Positions 22,300 to 34,235 of a stretch of DNA of 64,000 bases are shown piece after piece. A program made the translations under genes and the position numbers. Under the pieces are notes generated by a model, which was not told the origin of the DNA, made no database searches, and saw only the letters and a list, made by a program, of their open reading frames with translations. Origin of the DNA: Platycnemis pennipes (Eukaryota; Arthropoda; Insecta; Odonata; Platycnemididae); NCBI GenBank assembly GCA_933228895.1, contig OW121846.1:80116064-80180063 (forward strand), given 5' to 3'. Position 1 is the first letter of the stretch; each line of letters begins with the position of its first letter.

Positions 22300-23260
22300 T
22301 CGCGTGAATCTTCCGTGCTTCATTTGGTCGTAAAACTCCGTAAATTTCACGGCCACACCTTTATCCCATACCCCCTCCACATCCAGGTGCGGAGCGCATG
22401 CCCCTCTACTTCGCACCCGCGCCCGGCATACAACTTGCTGAGCGAAGACATACCAATTCCATTCTGCAGCAGACCAATCCCAATCCGTTCCCTCGCCGAC
22501 TCCGTGCCACCGACTCCATTTTGTGACGTTCCGACTGCCTTCGTGGTTTTTGAAGCAACGGTATAAGTAAAAATATTTAAAAAATTTCTTAATCAAAGAA
22601 ATAATATAATAATATTTATGTATTCATACGCTGTATATCGAGTTATTTAAATGGTATTTTTGTTTTAATTGATTTTTAAACGAATAATTTAATGTATTAT
22701 GAATGACAAACATGCTGTACAGGAAAATGGAGGGACGCCTATTGAAAAGCACTTTTTTCATTCTTTATTTTGAAAATATTATTTACCCTTAGAAAGGAAG
22801 TATTTAAAATTTTTTTTAGTATAAGTAGATGAAGTTTTTCTATTGGCATAATATGTGATTGCATTTTATTGTTTTCCGACTTTTGTTTTTGTAAATAGAT
22901 TCAAAGATACTATAATTTTGTTTTAATGGTTGGAATAGAAATTAAATCATGGCTTTCAATGATTTAAATACTAATGCGAATTTGTACTAGCTTAAAACAA
23001 CGAGTCCAGGTGGCGTTAGTGAACTTCTTGGAAAATGGTGGAACGTAGTGGTTTTGCTTTTCCTTGTTCATGCAGCACCTCACAGAGGGTTTGAAGGCTG
23101 TATCGGAGCGGGAGACGGAGAGTTTTTGTTGTGGTCTTCTTCTGCGCCTGCGCCGCCACTTCCCTAAACACGGCCTTCACCTATTCTACTCTCATTTTCC
23201 TCTGTCTTCGGTACTGATAGGATGTGTCTCTCTTCTCATTTTACGGGAGGGTAATTAGGA
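22300..23260. promoter_or_regulatory. Promoter-like islands of beta copy 1
   Basis: GC-rich 22340-22560 (for example GCACCCGCGCCCGGC) parallels the alpha island at 5440-5520. About 500 bp further on, 23035-23160 has AAAATGGTGGAA and TGCGCCTGCGCC (23143-23154), the counterpart of the perfect TGCGCATGCGCA at 56332. The promoter role is inferred from motif content only. Confidence 0.35.
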
Positions 23261-24520
23261 TTAGGGGTAGTAGTGTAGGTGGCAGAGGGAAGGATGACGT
23301 GTACCTCTAAAAATTTTGAACTTTATTTGTTTTAATTTTATTTATGTTTCTGTTTCATTAGGTATCCTTTGAGAAGCGTTTTTTCGGCGGTATATTTTCA
23401 GTTATCTGTGAATTTTTCTGTTTTTTAATTGTACTCACACATTTTCAATTCATGGAAATTTTTTATTTTGTAAATATTTCGCGAAGGAATCTTTTATTTG
23501 TAGCACCCATTTTAACTCGCGCACTTTCATAGTTTGTCCATAGAATACATTCACTCTTCTTTTGAGTAGAACCTCCAAATCTAGTAAGGATTTACGGTGT
23601 TAGTAAGTTACTGCTGTTGATCGAGTAAAGGAATTTATTGAGTTCATGAATTTTTTTCAGAATGAGAATGCTTTGTTGTGGGAGCTAGTTTATCTGATTT
23701 TATTTTTCATCGGCCCAAGTTTGATTACCTGGAGAAGGATTTTTGATTAGGAGTGGACTTGGAGGGTCTTGGTGAATGAACTCTGTTCAACCAATAGAAG
23801 TTCACACAGTAGTTACCTTTGTACCTGTTTTATTTGTGCATATTTTAGTCTGATGTCAACGCCAGGTTACTCTCTACCTTCTTACGTTCCCTGTAGAAAT
23901 GTCTTATCATATCAATACATCCATCTTTCTAAATAATCGTGAATGATGTCACAGTCGGTGGTCATCCAAAACGTGTAACTTCATATTTTAGGGAGGATTT
24001 ACCTAAGAAATGACAAGTAGGGCCGCAGATATTGATAGGTTCCAAGGATTACCCAATGATAAAATTTTATTTCTAATTTAGCACATTTGCAGGGGAGTGG
24101 TTGTTCATCTGTAGAGTGTTAGATTTTACATTAGGAAGTTTATGCTACGTTATCTTTATTCCAGCTAAGTTGGGAGTTAAAAAATCTTCCGTAAGCTCGT
24201 ATATTTCAGCGTATTTTAAAGATGGAGGAATTTCGTTGTTTCGAAAGTGGTTATTAACCAATAGTGAAAATTTTCAATGGAATTAATAAGGTAGGAGCAC
24301 GCATATTCTTTCCTCAAATGATTAAAATATTTCTGATTCCAATAAGGTTATTAATTTCTATGAATTAAGCAAAGTTTATTTAGGAGAAGTCTTAATAAGT
24401 GAGTATCTAAGGAGCTATTTAGGGGTGCATGTGTACTGTGCTAGTTCGCGTTGGAAAGTGTTGGGTGCAGTGAAATAATAGGGCAATTTCAGTATTGAAA
24501 AGACAAGTGATTGAATAATT

Positions 24521-25740
24521 GGGTTTGTGATAAATGTTTATTAAATGACCATAAGGTCAATTGCCAAAAGGTCGTTCATTTAGCTATCTGCTCTTTTAGT
24601 AAACTATTTCTAGGCTACAGGTTTTGATCAGGAATGAATCCGATATTAGTATAACTTCATTAGTATTACGGCGGAAGCTTTCACAAGAACATGCAGATCA
24701 ATCGTAGGAAAAGAAGAGAAAGCTTTCAATCAGAAAAATGTTTACCGGTGGCTACAACGGAAAGAGAAAATAATAATTATCTATTGTGCTGGCAGGTCAT
24801 ATGATGGAAAAAATTCATACTTATAGAATGCAACCTCATTATTTACTATATTTTTTTCGCACTAGGTATTCGTAAATTCTAATTTCTGCTCTCACATTTG
24901 ATTTATTGTTTCTAAGGATAAATTTCAGAGAAATATTTTCGCAACCATCATTCCTATACCATCAATACACTGCCTCCATTCCTTATTTTTCACATCAATA
25001 TTTTTTAGTGATAGGGAGTCTAGTTTTCAAAGGTTTTTTTACTAGTTCAAAGATAGGAGATTCATTTCAGCAGCTTATTTGCAGGTTATCTCTGCTCTTA
25101 GTACTTAAATTGACATTTCCATTCCGTGAGATCATTTGGTTCAAAACAAGTTCTTTGTGATGAATTATTTCAAATATTTACATTTCTCATTATCACCGCT
25201 CGCTTTTACGTGATCTTGCTCATGGTGCTTATTTATTATTTTTTTCATGATCTAATGCTAATAGGTTACTTGGCTGAACATTTTTAATTGACCTTATTAA
25301 CAAAACCAGCAGACAGCAAGTGAAACATATAGTAAATAAGGTAACAATATGTACCAGGACTCAGAATGTCCATCACCGCAGGAGTATCGACCATCAAGGT
25401 GGAGATAGAGCTCATTCCTCCCATATATTACTAGCGGTAATCGAGATTGATTTCGTGCCTAGTTGTTCTATTACCCTATGATTCGTCATGTGTATAAGTA
25501 GGGACGTCTTAAGGTTCAAAAACTTCAAAGCTCCCACACAGGAACCAAGCCTCTACCTATAGGGCTACCGCTACAACGTAAAATTTTTTTGCAAATCCCA
25601 AATATTTTCAGAAAGGCATCATCCAAGAATAATGGATTATATTGAGAATAAACAACTTTTATAATCACGTAAAGTCTATAACCCGTTTGAATTAATTGAT
25701 GAATTAAACTAAAGCATCAGAGTTATACTGTCCAGTTAAT
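24521..25740. other. Unique AT-rich DNA
   Basis: Lies past the end of beta homology. No gene, element end or repeat was recognised. Confidence 0.5.
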
Positions 25741-26400
25741 TATTGCTTAATGATGCACTACACGTGTTTCAACATCTCGGGCGTCATCATCAAGTGCACT
25801 TCGTTATTAGCTCATTGAACCAATTCATATACATGAAAATAGAAAAAAGGGGATGGAAGATTGAATCATTGGGTAGTATAAAGGAGGTGGGTTGAAGATC
25901 GTTGGGTTTAAGGCACATAGCGACGAGTTTCTGTGATGGGTGACCATCCATTGTAAGAAAAAAGGGGGGGATAGGGGCGTGAAGAGTACTGGTTTGAATT
26001 TGGAGCTGGATAGGGATGGAATTGGGGAGTAAACATCAAATTCCATATAATTTATAAGTTTGATTTTCTTATTTTTACTCTTGAAGAACATGCACTGTTC
26101 CAACGTTTCCAAGCTTCTCCCATTTTTCTTGGAATGGAGGACCTTTACCTCGAAGTTTGTGGAATAGGACCTCTGTCAGGTCTTTAGCGAGGTTGGATGT
26201 GGGATCACTTTTTTGAAGAGCTTCTTAAGTTCGTTATTTCGAATTTCAATATTTCGCCCCGTTAGTCCTATGTGCACCGTATCTCACGTGTCAAAAGTAA
26301 TTTTATGCACACCGGATTCCTTCATGCGATCGTATGATTCTTGGCTTTATTTGATAGATCCCTTTTGGCCAGTGGGGTGTAAAACATGACATTTATTTGT
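25741..26400 (-). pseudogene. Penelope-like element 3' part with GIY-YIG remnant
   Basis: On the minus strand, near 26250-26330, reading SGVHKITF and then VHIGLTGRNIEIR (with one stop between) recalls the GIY-YIG endonuclease domain that ends Penelope-like retroelement proteins. Downstream is a pyrimidine-rich 3' region, and at 25793-25750 the tail motif TTGATGA-hairpin-GAAACACG. The frame is broken by several stops and the reverse transcriptase is absent, so this is a 5'-truncated dead copy. A second copy of the tail lies in opposite orientation at 27085-27405. Confidence 0.65.
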
Positions 26401-27084
26401 GCCTTGGGAAGTTTTTAGCTACTTTGTGCGACACTCGCCCGATATAAGGTAACCTAGCCCACCATTTCTTTTCTCCTTACATTCAAAGTATTCATATGTT
26501 GAGTGGTTAACTTCTTTTGTTTCCTATTTAAAATACCTTCTACTAAGGAGGTCCGTCGCTGTTGACCGATGCAATATTAATAGTCATATTTTTCATATGA
26601 CCGATTCAATTAATTGTCGTATTTGTCTTTGGAAAGCGAAATTCTTAACGCTCGATGAATCATGGAGTTAAAATTAGCCGTTTAATGGAACACTGGGTGG
26701 TAAGATTCACCTGGTATAACTTGGTCAGAGCATTTGGTCTTTTAGTAAATATTAACAATATTGTTGTTTTGTGAAAAAAATACTCTGGTCTAAAAAAATT
26801 AACTGATCGTTTGGCCCTTTCTCCATAGTAAACCGATACATGGGTGAAAAGAATATGCAATGATTTAAAACTTATCTGGTTGCACAAAGCTGCTGGTCGA
26901 ACGATATAAAACATCAAATACATATCAAAACTAATAAAAGACATAATTGAAAAGGTTATAATTGGAATTGAAAAGTATACGTTTACATTCATCCATAAAA
27001 ATTTCAAACACTAATGGAGATAAGGCAGTTTCCATGGCAAAACCCTCCTATTGGAAGTAATGAGTCCTATTGTCTTTCCCCCAT
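26401..27084. other. AT-rich DNA between two inverted Penelope-like tails
   Basis: No protein similarity was recognised. The 115-codon minus-strand frame at 26660-27007 looks like a chance ORF. Confidence 0.45.
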
Positions 27085-27405
27085 TATATCCCCATCCAGC
27101 TTACAATCTAAATCACTATCCCTCCTCTTTCGTCCCCCCCCCCCTTCCTCTGCCTCACATTGGAAGGTAACCTATCACAAAAACATGATTCTATTCACCT
27201 TAAACCTAATTATCATCTACAATTAAATTTATGTTAAATACTATTAATTATTATCATAATATTTTCCTCCGTGATACTACCCTATTGGTGAATCCCCCCC
27301 CTTTTCTGTACTCATTTTTATATACCCATTGACCTTATAACAGAGTACACTTGATGATGGTGCCCGAGGCGTTGAAAAACGTGTAGTGAGTTAGTAAACA
27401 TTAAA
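27085..27405 (+). mobile_element. Penelope-like 3' tail, plus strand
   Basis: Matches the 3' region of the minus-strand copy at 25741-26060: TATCCCCATCCAGCTTACAA, a C-run (about 27137-27149), then GGAAGGTAACC, CACCTTAAACC and the tail TTGATGA (27351-27357), hairpin GGTGCC-CGA-GGCGTT (27359-27373), GAAAAACGTG. No coding part was found upstream. Confidence 0.6.
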
Positions 27406-28055
27406 TTTATTGGCAGTACAACTCTTGTGTTTTAATTAATTTCATGAAATGGTGGTCCACCAATTGAGGCCAGATACAGTCAAATGTTTCAATTAACGTT
27501 TATTAAAAGACATTATTAGTATTTATCGATTTTCCATTCACATGTTTGATTTTGCTCTAAAATATTGTAAAAGGAAATATTTTCCATCAAGACCAAGATG
27601 AAATGTATTGCTCTATCTTTCAAAAAACCAATTATGCTTACATTGTCATTTATTCCTATCAGTCCTTTTCGATTGAGCACATCGAAATATCAACTCACAG
27701 CAAATACCCACTGCAAAATTTCCTATGACTCAGAGTCATGTCAGAACATGCATTCACCTGTGTGATCGAAAGTCCGTATTCTCGAGAATCAACATCTTCC
27801 TTTTCTAAGCCAAACGATAAAGTCGTATTATTGCACTGTTGTTATTCGTGTAATATTCGTTCCGGTGTTCAAAAACTAAGCCCAGCTCTCTTAGGGCACG
27901 AGAGTGCAAAATACGACAAAATGTCAAATGAAAGTGAATTAGGAATTAACAGAAACGGCTCAAAAAATGAGATTCTCTTTTTAAAAACTAGTTATAGTTT
28001 GTTATTGACTGGTTAAATTTACTTTCCCAGATTTCTCCTAAACATTGCATTTAAA
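27406..28055. other. AT-rich DNA without recognisable features
   Basis: Contains a 92-codon open frame (27738-28016) with no similarity that I recognise. It is not called a gene. Confidence 0.4.
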
Positions 28056-28117
28056 TTTATTTCATTTAAACATATTTCATTTAGATATATTTCATTTAAT
28101 ATATTTCATTTAAAGAT
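28056..28117. repeat. Short tandem repeat, TTTCATTTAA
   Basis: Four imperfect copies of an approximately 16-bp unit containing ATATTTCATTTAA. Confidence 0.7.
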
Positions 28118-30031
28118 ATGGTTCAATTTTTAAAATGTGATCAAACATAAATTTCTAGGTGATATCAATTTGTGCTAAATCTTACATTGTTTTTTCAATA
28201 TTTATCAAATTCTAGTTAATACAAATCGTTAGATAGGGTAAAGGTTAGATAGGGATAGGGTAGAGGGTAAGTTTTTCGCAAGCCGTGGTTAGTATTTTTT
28301 CTTATTTGATTTACCGTATTTTAAGTTTCCACCTCAATATAGAGCACTTCCTTGACGATAGATAAATATTTGCTTAAATTTCGAGAATTAAAAAAACTTA
28401 TAATTTTTATCTCCTTCATCGAAAGAAGTCCTCTGTTCACCATTTATATGGCGTGCATTACAATGTTATCAGTTACCTTATTTTTATCAACTCCAGATCC
28501 TCCCCAAAAAAGAATGCCGGATCTGACTGCTGCAATCATACTGAGAAAACTTATGTTTTCATCCCCAGTATTAGAAATAATAAATCTATGACTTTTTATG
28601 TGCATATTAATGGTGATCTGGTATGTATGTAGTCTCAGTACTAAGCACTAGCATGATATTTAGTTATAATGACAATGTAATCTATGAACCCATATTCAAA
28701 AACATTTCAGTGAAAAATTAAGAATTAAAATTCAATTATTGTTGTGTGGTGATTTTTCACTCTTTATTGTACTGATCTATTTATGCATGAATATAATCGA
28801 AAATTAGGATTGGGAATTGCAAGGAAGTTTCTTAATAATCTGCATAATTATAGATATTTCATCCACTCTTTATCAGAACAGACCGGGGGATATCAAATCA
28901 TCAAACATTGTCAGACACTTCACATCAGAAATTTGAAATATAATCTAATAATAATATCTTTTACTTTTAAGTACATTATAGGTTGAGGCTGAGGTAGAGA
29001 GAGAATGCAACGGTATATATTTTATTTTTCCTGGGTCATTACTTAAAAAAATAACTAGCAATTAATACTTGTTATTTTTAAGCATCATTTTCGCATAGTA
29101 AGTAATTGTTTGATAACCACCAAATGGATTCAATGGACCAAATGGATACGAGGAAATAGATTTCTAGGCGTAAAATGAATTAACTGGAGAATCCTTGGAA
29201 ATAGATTACTTGGAAGCAGTTATAAAAGCATAATAATTAATAAACTGATGTTTCTGTGTAGATATGTCTAGGCACCCTTGGTAATTGAAACTTGTTTTCA
29301 CCCTTCCATGTTTACAGGGATATCATCTCACCGCTTTCAGTCAGCGTCTATTGACTTAATAGAATATTTGGAGGGTGTAGCTTGGGAATGCTCCATTTGA
29401 TACAGTCCATTATTTCTTTCTTTCCGTAAAAAGTATTTTAAAGTATTCCTTGAGGTCTATGAACTCGAATGATTGAGAAAGAGCAGCATTAACTATTACA
29501 GACTTACTATTGCCAATCCGCACTGATCCCCAGCCTAAAGCACGCCAGCAATAAGAATTCGTGGTTTGGTTTCGTTATCTTTAGTGTCATAAGAGTAAAC
29601 GAAGGAGGATTGAGATACCTCGGGGAACCGTATGTACCAAACCAGAACCCTAAGCATAAGAGAACTGTATTAGATTGAAGTTTAACGCTGCATTCGTTAT
29701 ATTCTTTGTGCCTAGATCCTGGTTGCCTTACGCGTAGGTTGGAAATATGACAATATTTTCGTTGACTATCCTGTCAGCTTCTTCAGGTCAAATACATATG
29801 GTTTTTGCAGAAACAGATCTGTGGCAGAAACCACATGCCAAAACCTTTAATCTAAACATACCGACAGGGTAGTCAGTGAAACTGCTGTCTTCTTGTCATC
29901 CTAAGTGGAAAGAAACCCGAATATATTCAGAAAGCATCATATCAGAATTTGTTTCATTCTATAAGTTTTTTCCGTTGGCGATCAGTAAGGAAGTCGTTTA
30001 TCAATTTACACAATTTTTATGAATTTCAGAT
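28118..30031. other. Unique AT-rich DNA
   Basis: No gene or mobile element recognised on either strand. The longest frames are about 80 codons without similarity. Confidence 0.5.
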
Positions 30032-30160
30032 GATATATCTGTAATTAATAAAAATTTATTTATTCCTGGTATATCTGTAAGATATTATAAAAATTTATTT
30101 ATTACTGATATATCTGTGAGATATTATAAAAATTTATTAATTACAGATAATCTGTAATAA
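30032..30160. repeat. Minisatellite, about 38-bp period
   Basis: Three and a partial fourth copy of a unit that starts (G)ATATATCTGTAA and contains ATAAAAATTTATT. Copies begin near 30032, 30069, 30107 and 30146. Confidence 0.8.
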
Positions 30161-30639
30161 TATCTGTATTTGTAATCAATATATTGAATACCGAATAGTA
30201 TATTAATACATTGAATATCAGCTACCTGTTATGAAAATTTCCACATGTTTTATTGAAAAATATTCGCATGCACTTACTTTCTCATAAACTTAGGCTCAAA
30301 ATCAAGGATTTTTCACGATATTGAAATTGCCTATGGAAATTTCGTTTCATTAATGTGCTGGATTGTTCTGGAGTTAACTTTGTTCTGGACAAACTTAGTA
30401 GCTGTAACAGGAGAGACCTGCCTTTTGGATTTTTTGGGTCTTTTTTGAAGAGGAATAATTTCTCTCGAATTACTTATAATTTACACAATAAAGATATATT
30501 ATCACCATATAAACGAAAATTTAGATAAGGTAGTTGACGGCTGGTAACATTAGGTGTATATATAATTAATGGTATATCGCTTAACTATGAGGATTGGTTG
30601 TATTCATGATGTTGATAACAGCGATGAGCATAGCTTTAT

Positions 30640-30760
30640 TTTCACACTATACTCCAAACCGAACACGGTTTCAACACCCCACGTGTTATTATCAAGATGC
30701 ATTTGAGTACATTAGACTAAACATACAAGAGATAGGGAGTATTGTTATGAAGATTTGGTG
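30640..30760 (-). mobile_element. Penelope-like 3' tail remnant
   Basis: On the minus strand CTTGATAAT is followed by the hairpin AACAC-GTGGG-GTGTT and GAAACCGTG (about 30695-30662), the same tail layout as at 25750 and 27351. No coding remnant was recognised beside it. Confidence 0.45.
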
Positions 30761-32139
30761 ATGATTAGGATCAAGCGAGGTGGAGTGAGTGGGTCAAAAT
30801 AGCTTTGATATCACAGGAAGTGAAGGCATGTGTCAACGTAATATGGATACCTAACAATATAAAATAAAAAATTCCAAAATGTTAGTAATCTGCTTCTCGT
30901 GACAGATAAACAGACACTTTCATCACAGGAGTAAAAATGAGGTCAGCATACACAGTTTAATCCTAAATAGTGGTGAATGACAATCGATCATCGCAAGGTT
31001 TGTTTACGAACAGATAATGAGCAATCGTATATAGCTCTCGGAAGAAGCAACTCATGCATTTGGTCAGTAAATATAAGGATTCCGGGAAAAAAGGTCCTCC
31101 AAGTCTCTCTTTCGGCAAGAGACAATGGGATATTTTATGAGCCATATCCTTTTCGTAAGCTTAAAAAAGGGCCCCACAACTATTGTTCAAAATGAATAAG
31201 AAACCTTGAGAGAAGTGAACCAGTTTTCAGTTCAGTTGCGAAGTGGTCGTTTGTGAACATAAATCCTTTTCCACCGAGATTTTATTATCTAACGAAGACA
31301 CAAACTAAATATTCCCATTTGTCCTGTGTCTTCATACTCTTCTGCGTCTTGCGCCTTGCTGGCCATTAAATTGAAAAATTGTTGAAAAGAATTGAAAAAA
31401 GAATGGGAATCCAAGCGTCGAATAATCAATTTTTCCGATTTGGTGAATAAAATATTTCTTTTCTAGTACCTGCTTACAATACCTTAGTGCATTTTGATTA
31501 TTGCTACCTATGATCCAGTACTACACAGCAGTGCTTTAGCTATCAAAATAATACAATAATATGGAGAAAATACATGTATTTAATGGGGAACTTGACGATC
31601 TCTTGCAAATGAATATGGCAATAAATTTTTTGTGTTTAATAATATTTTTCACATCCATCCTCCAAACTAGCTATGAGATCCTTTTTGTCACCATTCCTGG
31701 CTGATATTTTCATGGACCAATCACAAAATAAACATAACAATCGGGCCATCACCTTCGAAAGAACTTCATTTCCTCGTTATGTGGATTACGTTTGAAGTGA
31801 TGGAGGGGTATATATTAACAGAAGGCTTTTTAAAATTCATTGCAACCTACAATATTGCATTTATTAATGAAAAAGTGGGCTTAAATGTTATTTTCTATGC
31901 TTTATAATCAGCAACGAAAAGATAAAATCAATATGAAATTGATTGTTAACCAGCTTGAAACCAAATGTGTAACAACCATATAATTGATTGTCATTCACTA
32001 TTTTCGAAGACCTTAACCACCGAGATTTTATGATTCAACAAATTCACAAACACTAAATATTTTTTACGGGATGGAAAAATGAGAGCCAATTTTCCACTTT
32101 GATGGTAGTACCTGTACTGTTGAGTAGTTTCAACAGCTA
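30761..32139. other. AT-rich DNA with a diverged short repeat
   Basis: A stretch of about 45 bp with CCACCGAGATTTTAT occurs at about 31273 and again at about 32018. Otherwise nothing recognisable. Confidence 0.4.
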
Positions 32140-32940
32140 TGTCATTTTCAAGTCTGTATGTATACGTCTCATAAATTTGTGTACAAGCAGTGAAGTAGTG
32201 TTTGCATGGGGTATGATGAGAAACCCGCATGTTTGGAAAACTCTTCGGAAAAAGAGGAGAAAAAAGTGGGGGCAGAGATATGGGTAAGGGGTGTCTTGTG
32301 GGTGATTTATCTGTGGAAGGTGGGCGGTAGTTATTTTGTCACCTAGTAAAGGACATCTCTTTTGTGTTGGCTCGTGCTGGTCGTGACTGCAGCTTCTGGT
32401 CATCCGGGTGTGGATGGTTACCGGAGAAATACCTGGATATGTTTCCGGAAAAGGTTTTATGGGGCGTGTGGTAGGGGTTAGAGTTTGAAAGGGTGATGGT
32501 CATGTCTCAAGGGGCGGTATTCTATGGAATGGGATGTCATATGGGAGTTATTTTCAAAGTTAGGGAGGGTAGAAGGGAATGGAGTGGTAAGGTGTTGCTG
32601 TTGAGGAGAGGGATGTTTTCTTTAGCACCTAAGAATTATTTGTAATTCCTCGAGAGCGTCCAGGGTTATTCCTTCCTTCTCGATGTGTAGGATTTTGGGA
32701 GTGAAGCTGCATTGCGGCCCGTCTCCATGACATGTTTTGTGATCATCGATCTGTCGTCGCCGTTCTACAAACTGCTTACGCCTCTGCCCCCACCTTTCCC
32801 CCCTTTTTCCGAAGGGTTAGCCCACCATGCGGGTTTCCCGTCATACCTCATCCAACCCCCACTCCCAACCCCCTTCACTGCTTGTACATGAATGTAAGAG
32901 ACTTGCCTGTACAGACTTAAAAATGACACAGCTCTCGAAA
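32140..32940. repeat. Foldback: inverted repeat with about 140-bp arms
   Basis: The left arm (about 32140-32280) and right arm (about 32765-32940) are inverted copies. Shared blocks include AAACCCGCATG, CTTCGGAAAAAG, GTGGGGGCAGAG, TGTACAAGCAGTGAAG and TTTCAAGTCTG-type edges. About 480 bp of unrelated DNA lie between. I could not identify the element class or a target duplication; two head-to-head insertions of one element would look the same. Confidence 0.65.
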
Positions 32941-33349
32941 TTAGTCGTCAATATATGTACTACCATCCAAGCGGAAAATTGCCTTTCATTTATTTATCCT
33001 ATGATGGAAAAGTTCCATGATATTAACCGTGATACATTGTTTGAAATATTTTTTGCCTTTCCCTTTTTTTTCGCTACTGAAGAGTAAATACTGTTCTTTT
33101 GGGTTTATTCGTCACGTGAAGCTACTATACGTGGTCTTATCACATTTATTGCTAGGTAGATACTGACATATGCCCTCAATGTTAATGATAAATATGACTC
33201 ATAACTCACCGGACTTGGAGATTAACCCTCCACCTCACCCGATTCTATTCCTCTCTCCCACGTTTGTTACCAAAAACACCTACCTCTGGTAGGGGATACA
33301 TTATTTATTCATGAATAGTTATGCGTAATAAATTAGAATAATTTCTAAA
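32941..33349. other. AT-rich DNA without recognisable features
   Basis: No support for a gene or mobile element. Confidence 0.45.
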
Positions 33350-33829
33350 CCTACATCTACATAATACCCTGCAAGCCATTATACAGTTGTGTGGCAGGGG
33401 GTGATATCACACCAAACATACATTACATATCATCCATAAAAAGGGTAAGTAATAATATTAAAGTCCAAAGTTCATAATTCAAAAATATAAAAATAGAAAT
33501 CAATCATAAAAAAACATTCTATAGGTTGGATTAGCTATCAGTCCTTGTACCAACATGCAATTACCTATGCTGTGCATTAATACACTCGTATTTATGTTAT
33601 TGGATATATTTACAGCCATTCATATCCCTAATTTTACGAGGAGAGAAGGACATTTTGAATCTGTCAGTTCGAAAATCAGTTTCTTTAATTGTGTGATTAT
33701 GGTCTAGTATACAGTAGGAAGTTGGAGCCCGAAAAATATTTTTAACGTCACCAGTGAAAATATTATCTTGGATATTATTTAAGATATTAAGACTAATATT
33801 CAACCATCTATCTGAAAAGGTTTCGCAGT
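33350..33829 (-). mobile_element. LINE 3' end fragment
   Basis: On the minus strand it ends in a tail reading GGCTTGCAGGGTATTATG then TAGATGTAGG, the 3' terminus type seen for non-LTR retrotransposons in arthropods. The same tail is at 34581-34633. A minus-strand frame of 83 codons (33597-33848) just upstream may be the protein C-terminus, but I cannot match it confidently. The fragment abuts the left TTAA of piggyBac 3. Confidence 0.5.
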
Positions 33830-33849
33830 TTAATTCATACCCATTCAAT

Positions 33850-33919
33850 GCGGATGACTGCCCTGGCAGTCATCCGCTCCCAGCCGCCGGCGCGGATGAC
33901 AGCTAGGGCTGTCATGCCC
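33850..33919. repeat. Left palindrome pair of piggyBac 3
   Basis: The first palindrome (33850-33877) has arms GCGGATGACTGCC and its complement around a 2-base centre. The second (33892-33919) has arms ATGACAGC/GCTGTCAT, starting again with GCGG. The GCGGATGAC start is shared with the copy at 37178 near the other end. Confidence 0.8.
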
Positions 33920-34235
33920 TTGGGATCTTTTTGAATGGTTATAACGGAACTACGCGTGGCCGTTTTGGGGTGCTTTCTTTTCTCTGCTCTGCAGTTGGGT
34001 TCTGGCCGTCCTGTCGTGTGCTTCGTTTCTGGTTTCACCGAATTTTAGCTTTCCTGCAGTTTTTCGCGTTTTTACGATTTTTTTGAGTTTTTGCTACTTT
34101 TTCGCTTTAGTTCCAGTGTGATATTTTCCGATGTACGTTGTTTTTTTGTGTGTTACATGTGACTACTGAACTACTACTGGCATTCGAGTTTTATCAAACG
34201 ATTTTCAGTGTAGCGTTTTATTCTTCGTCAGTATT

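Larger units (their letters stand above)
20557..24520. repeat. Beta unit, first copy
   Basis: Collinear with 61847-63560 of the second segment, and more distantly related to the alpha unit: 20740-21700 matches 695-1330, and 22980-24520 matches about 5600-7160. It contains no recognisable gene. Alpha and beta look like an old tandem duplication that was later copied together. Confidence 0.75.

Noticed and set aside
26660..27007. 115-codon minus-strand frame as a membrane protein
   Set aside because: Hydrophobic stretches reflect AT-rich codons; no conservation evidence and it lies between two retroelement tails.
28056..28117. CRISPR-like array
   Set aside because: The units are contiguous and degenerate with no unique spacers; also a eukaryotic context.
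30961..32010. Inverted GGTGAATGACAATC/GATTGTCATTCAC pair as element ends
   Set aside because: Only about 14 bp match and the flanks show no target duplication.
33597..33848. 83-codon minus-strand frame as a confident LINE protein end
   Set aside because: The position fits a LINE C-terminus, but I could not match its residues to a family, so it is only mentioned under the LINE fragment.
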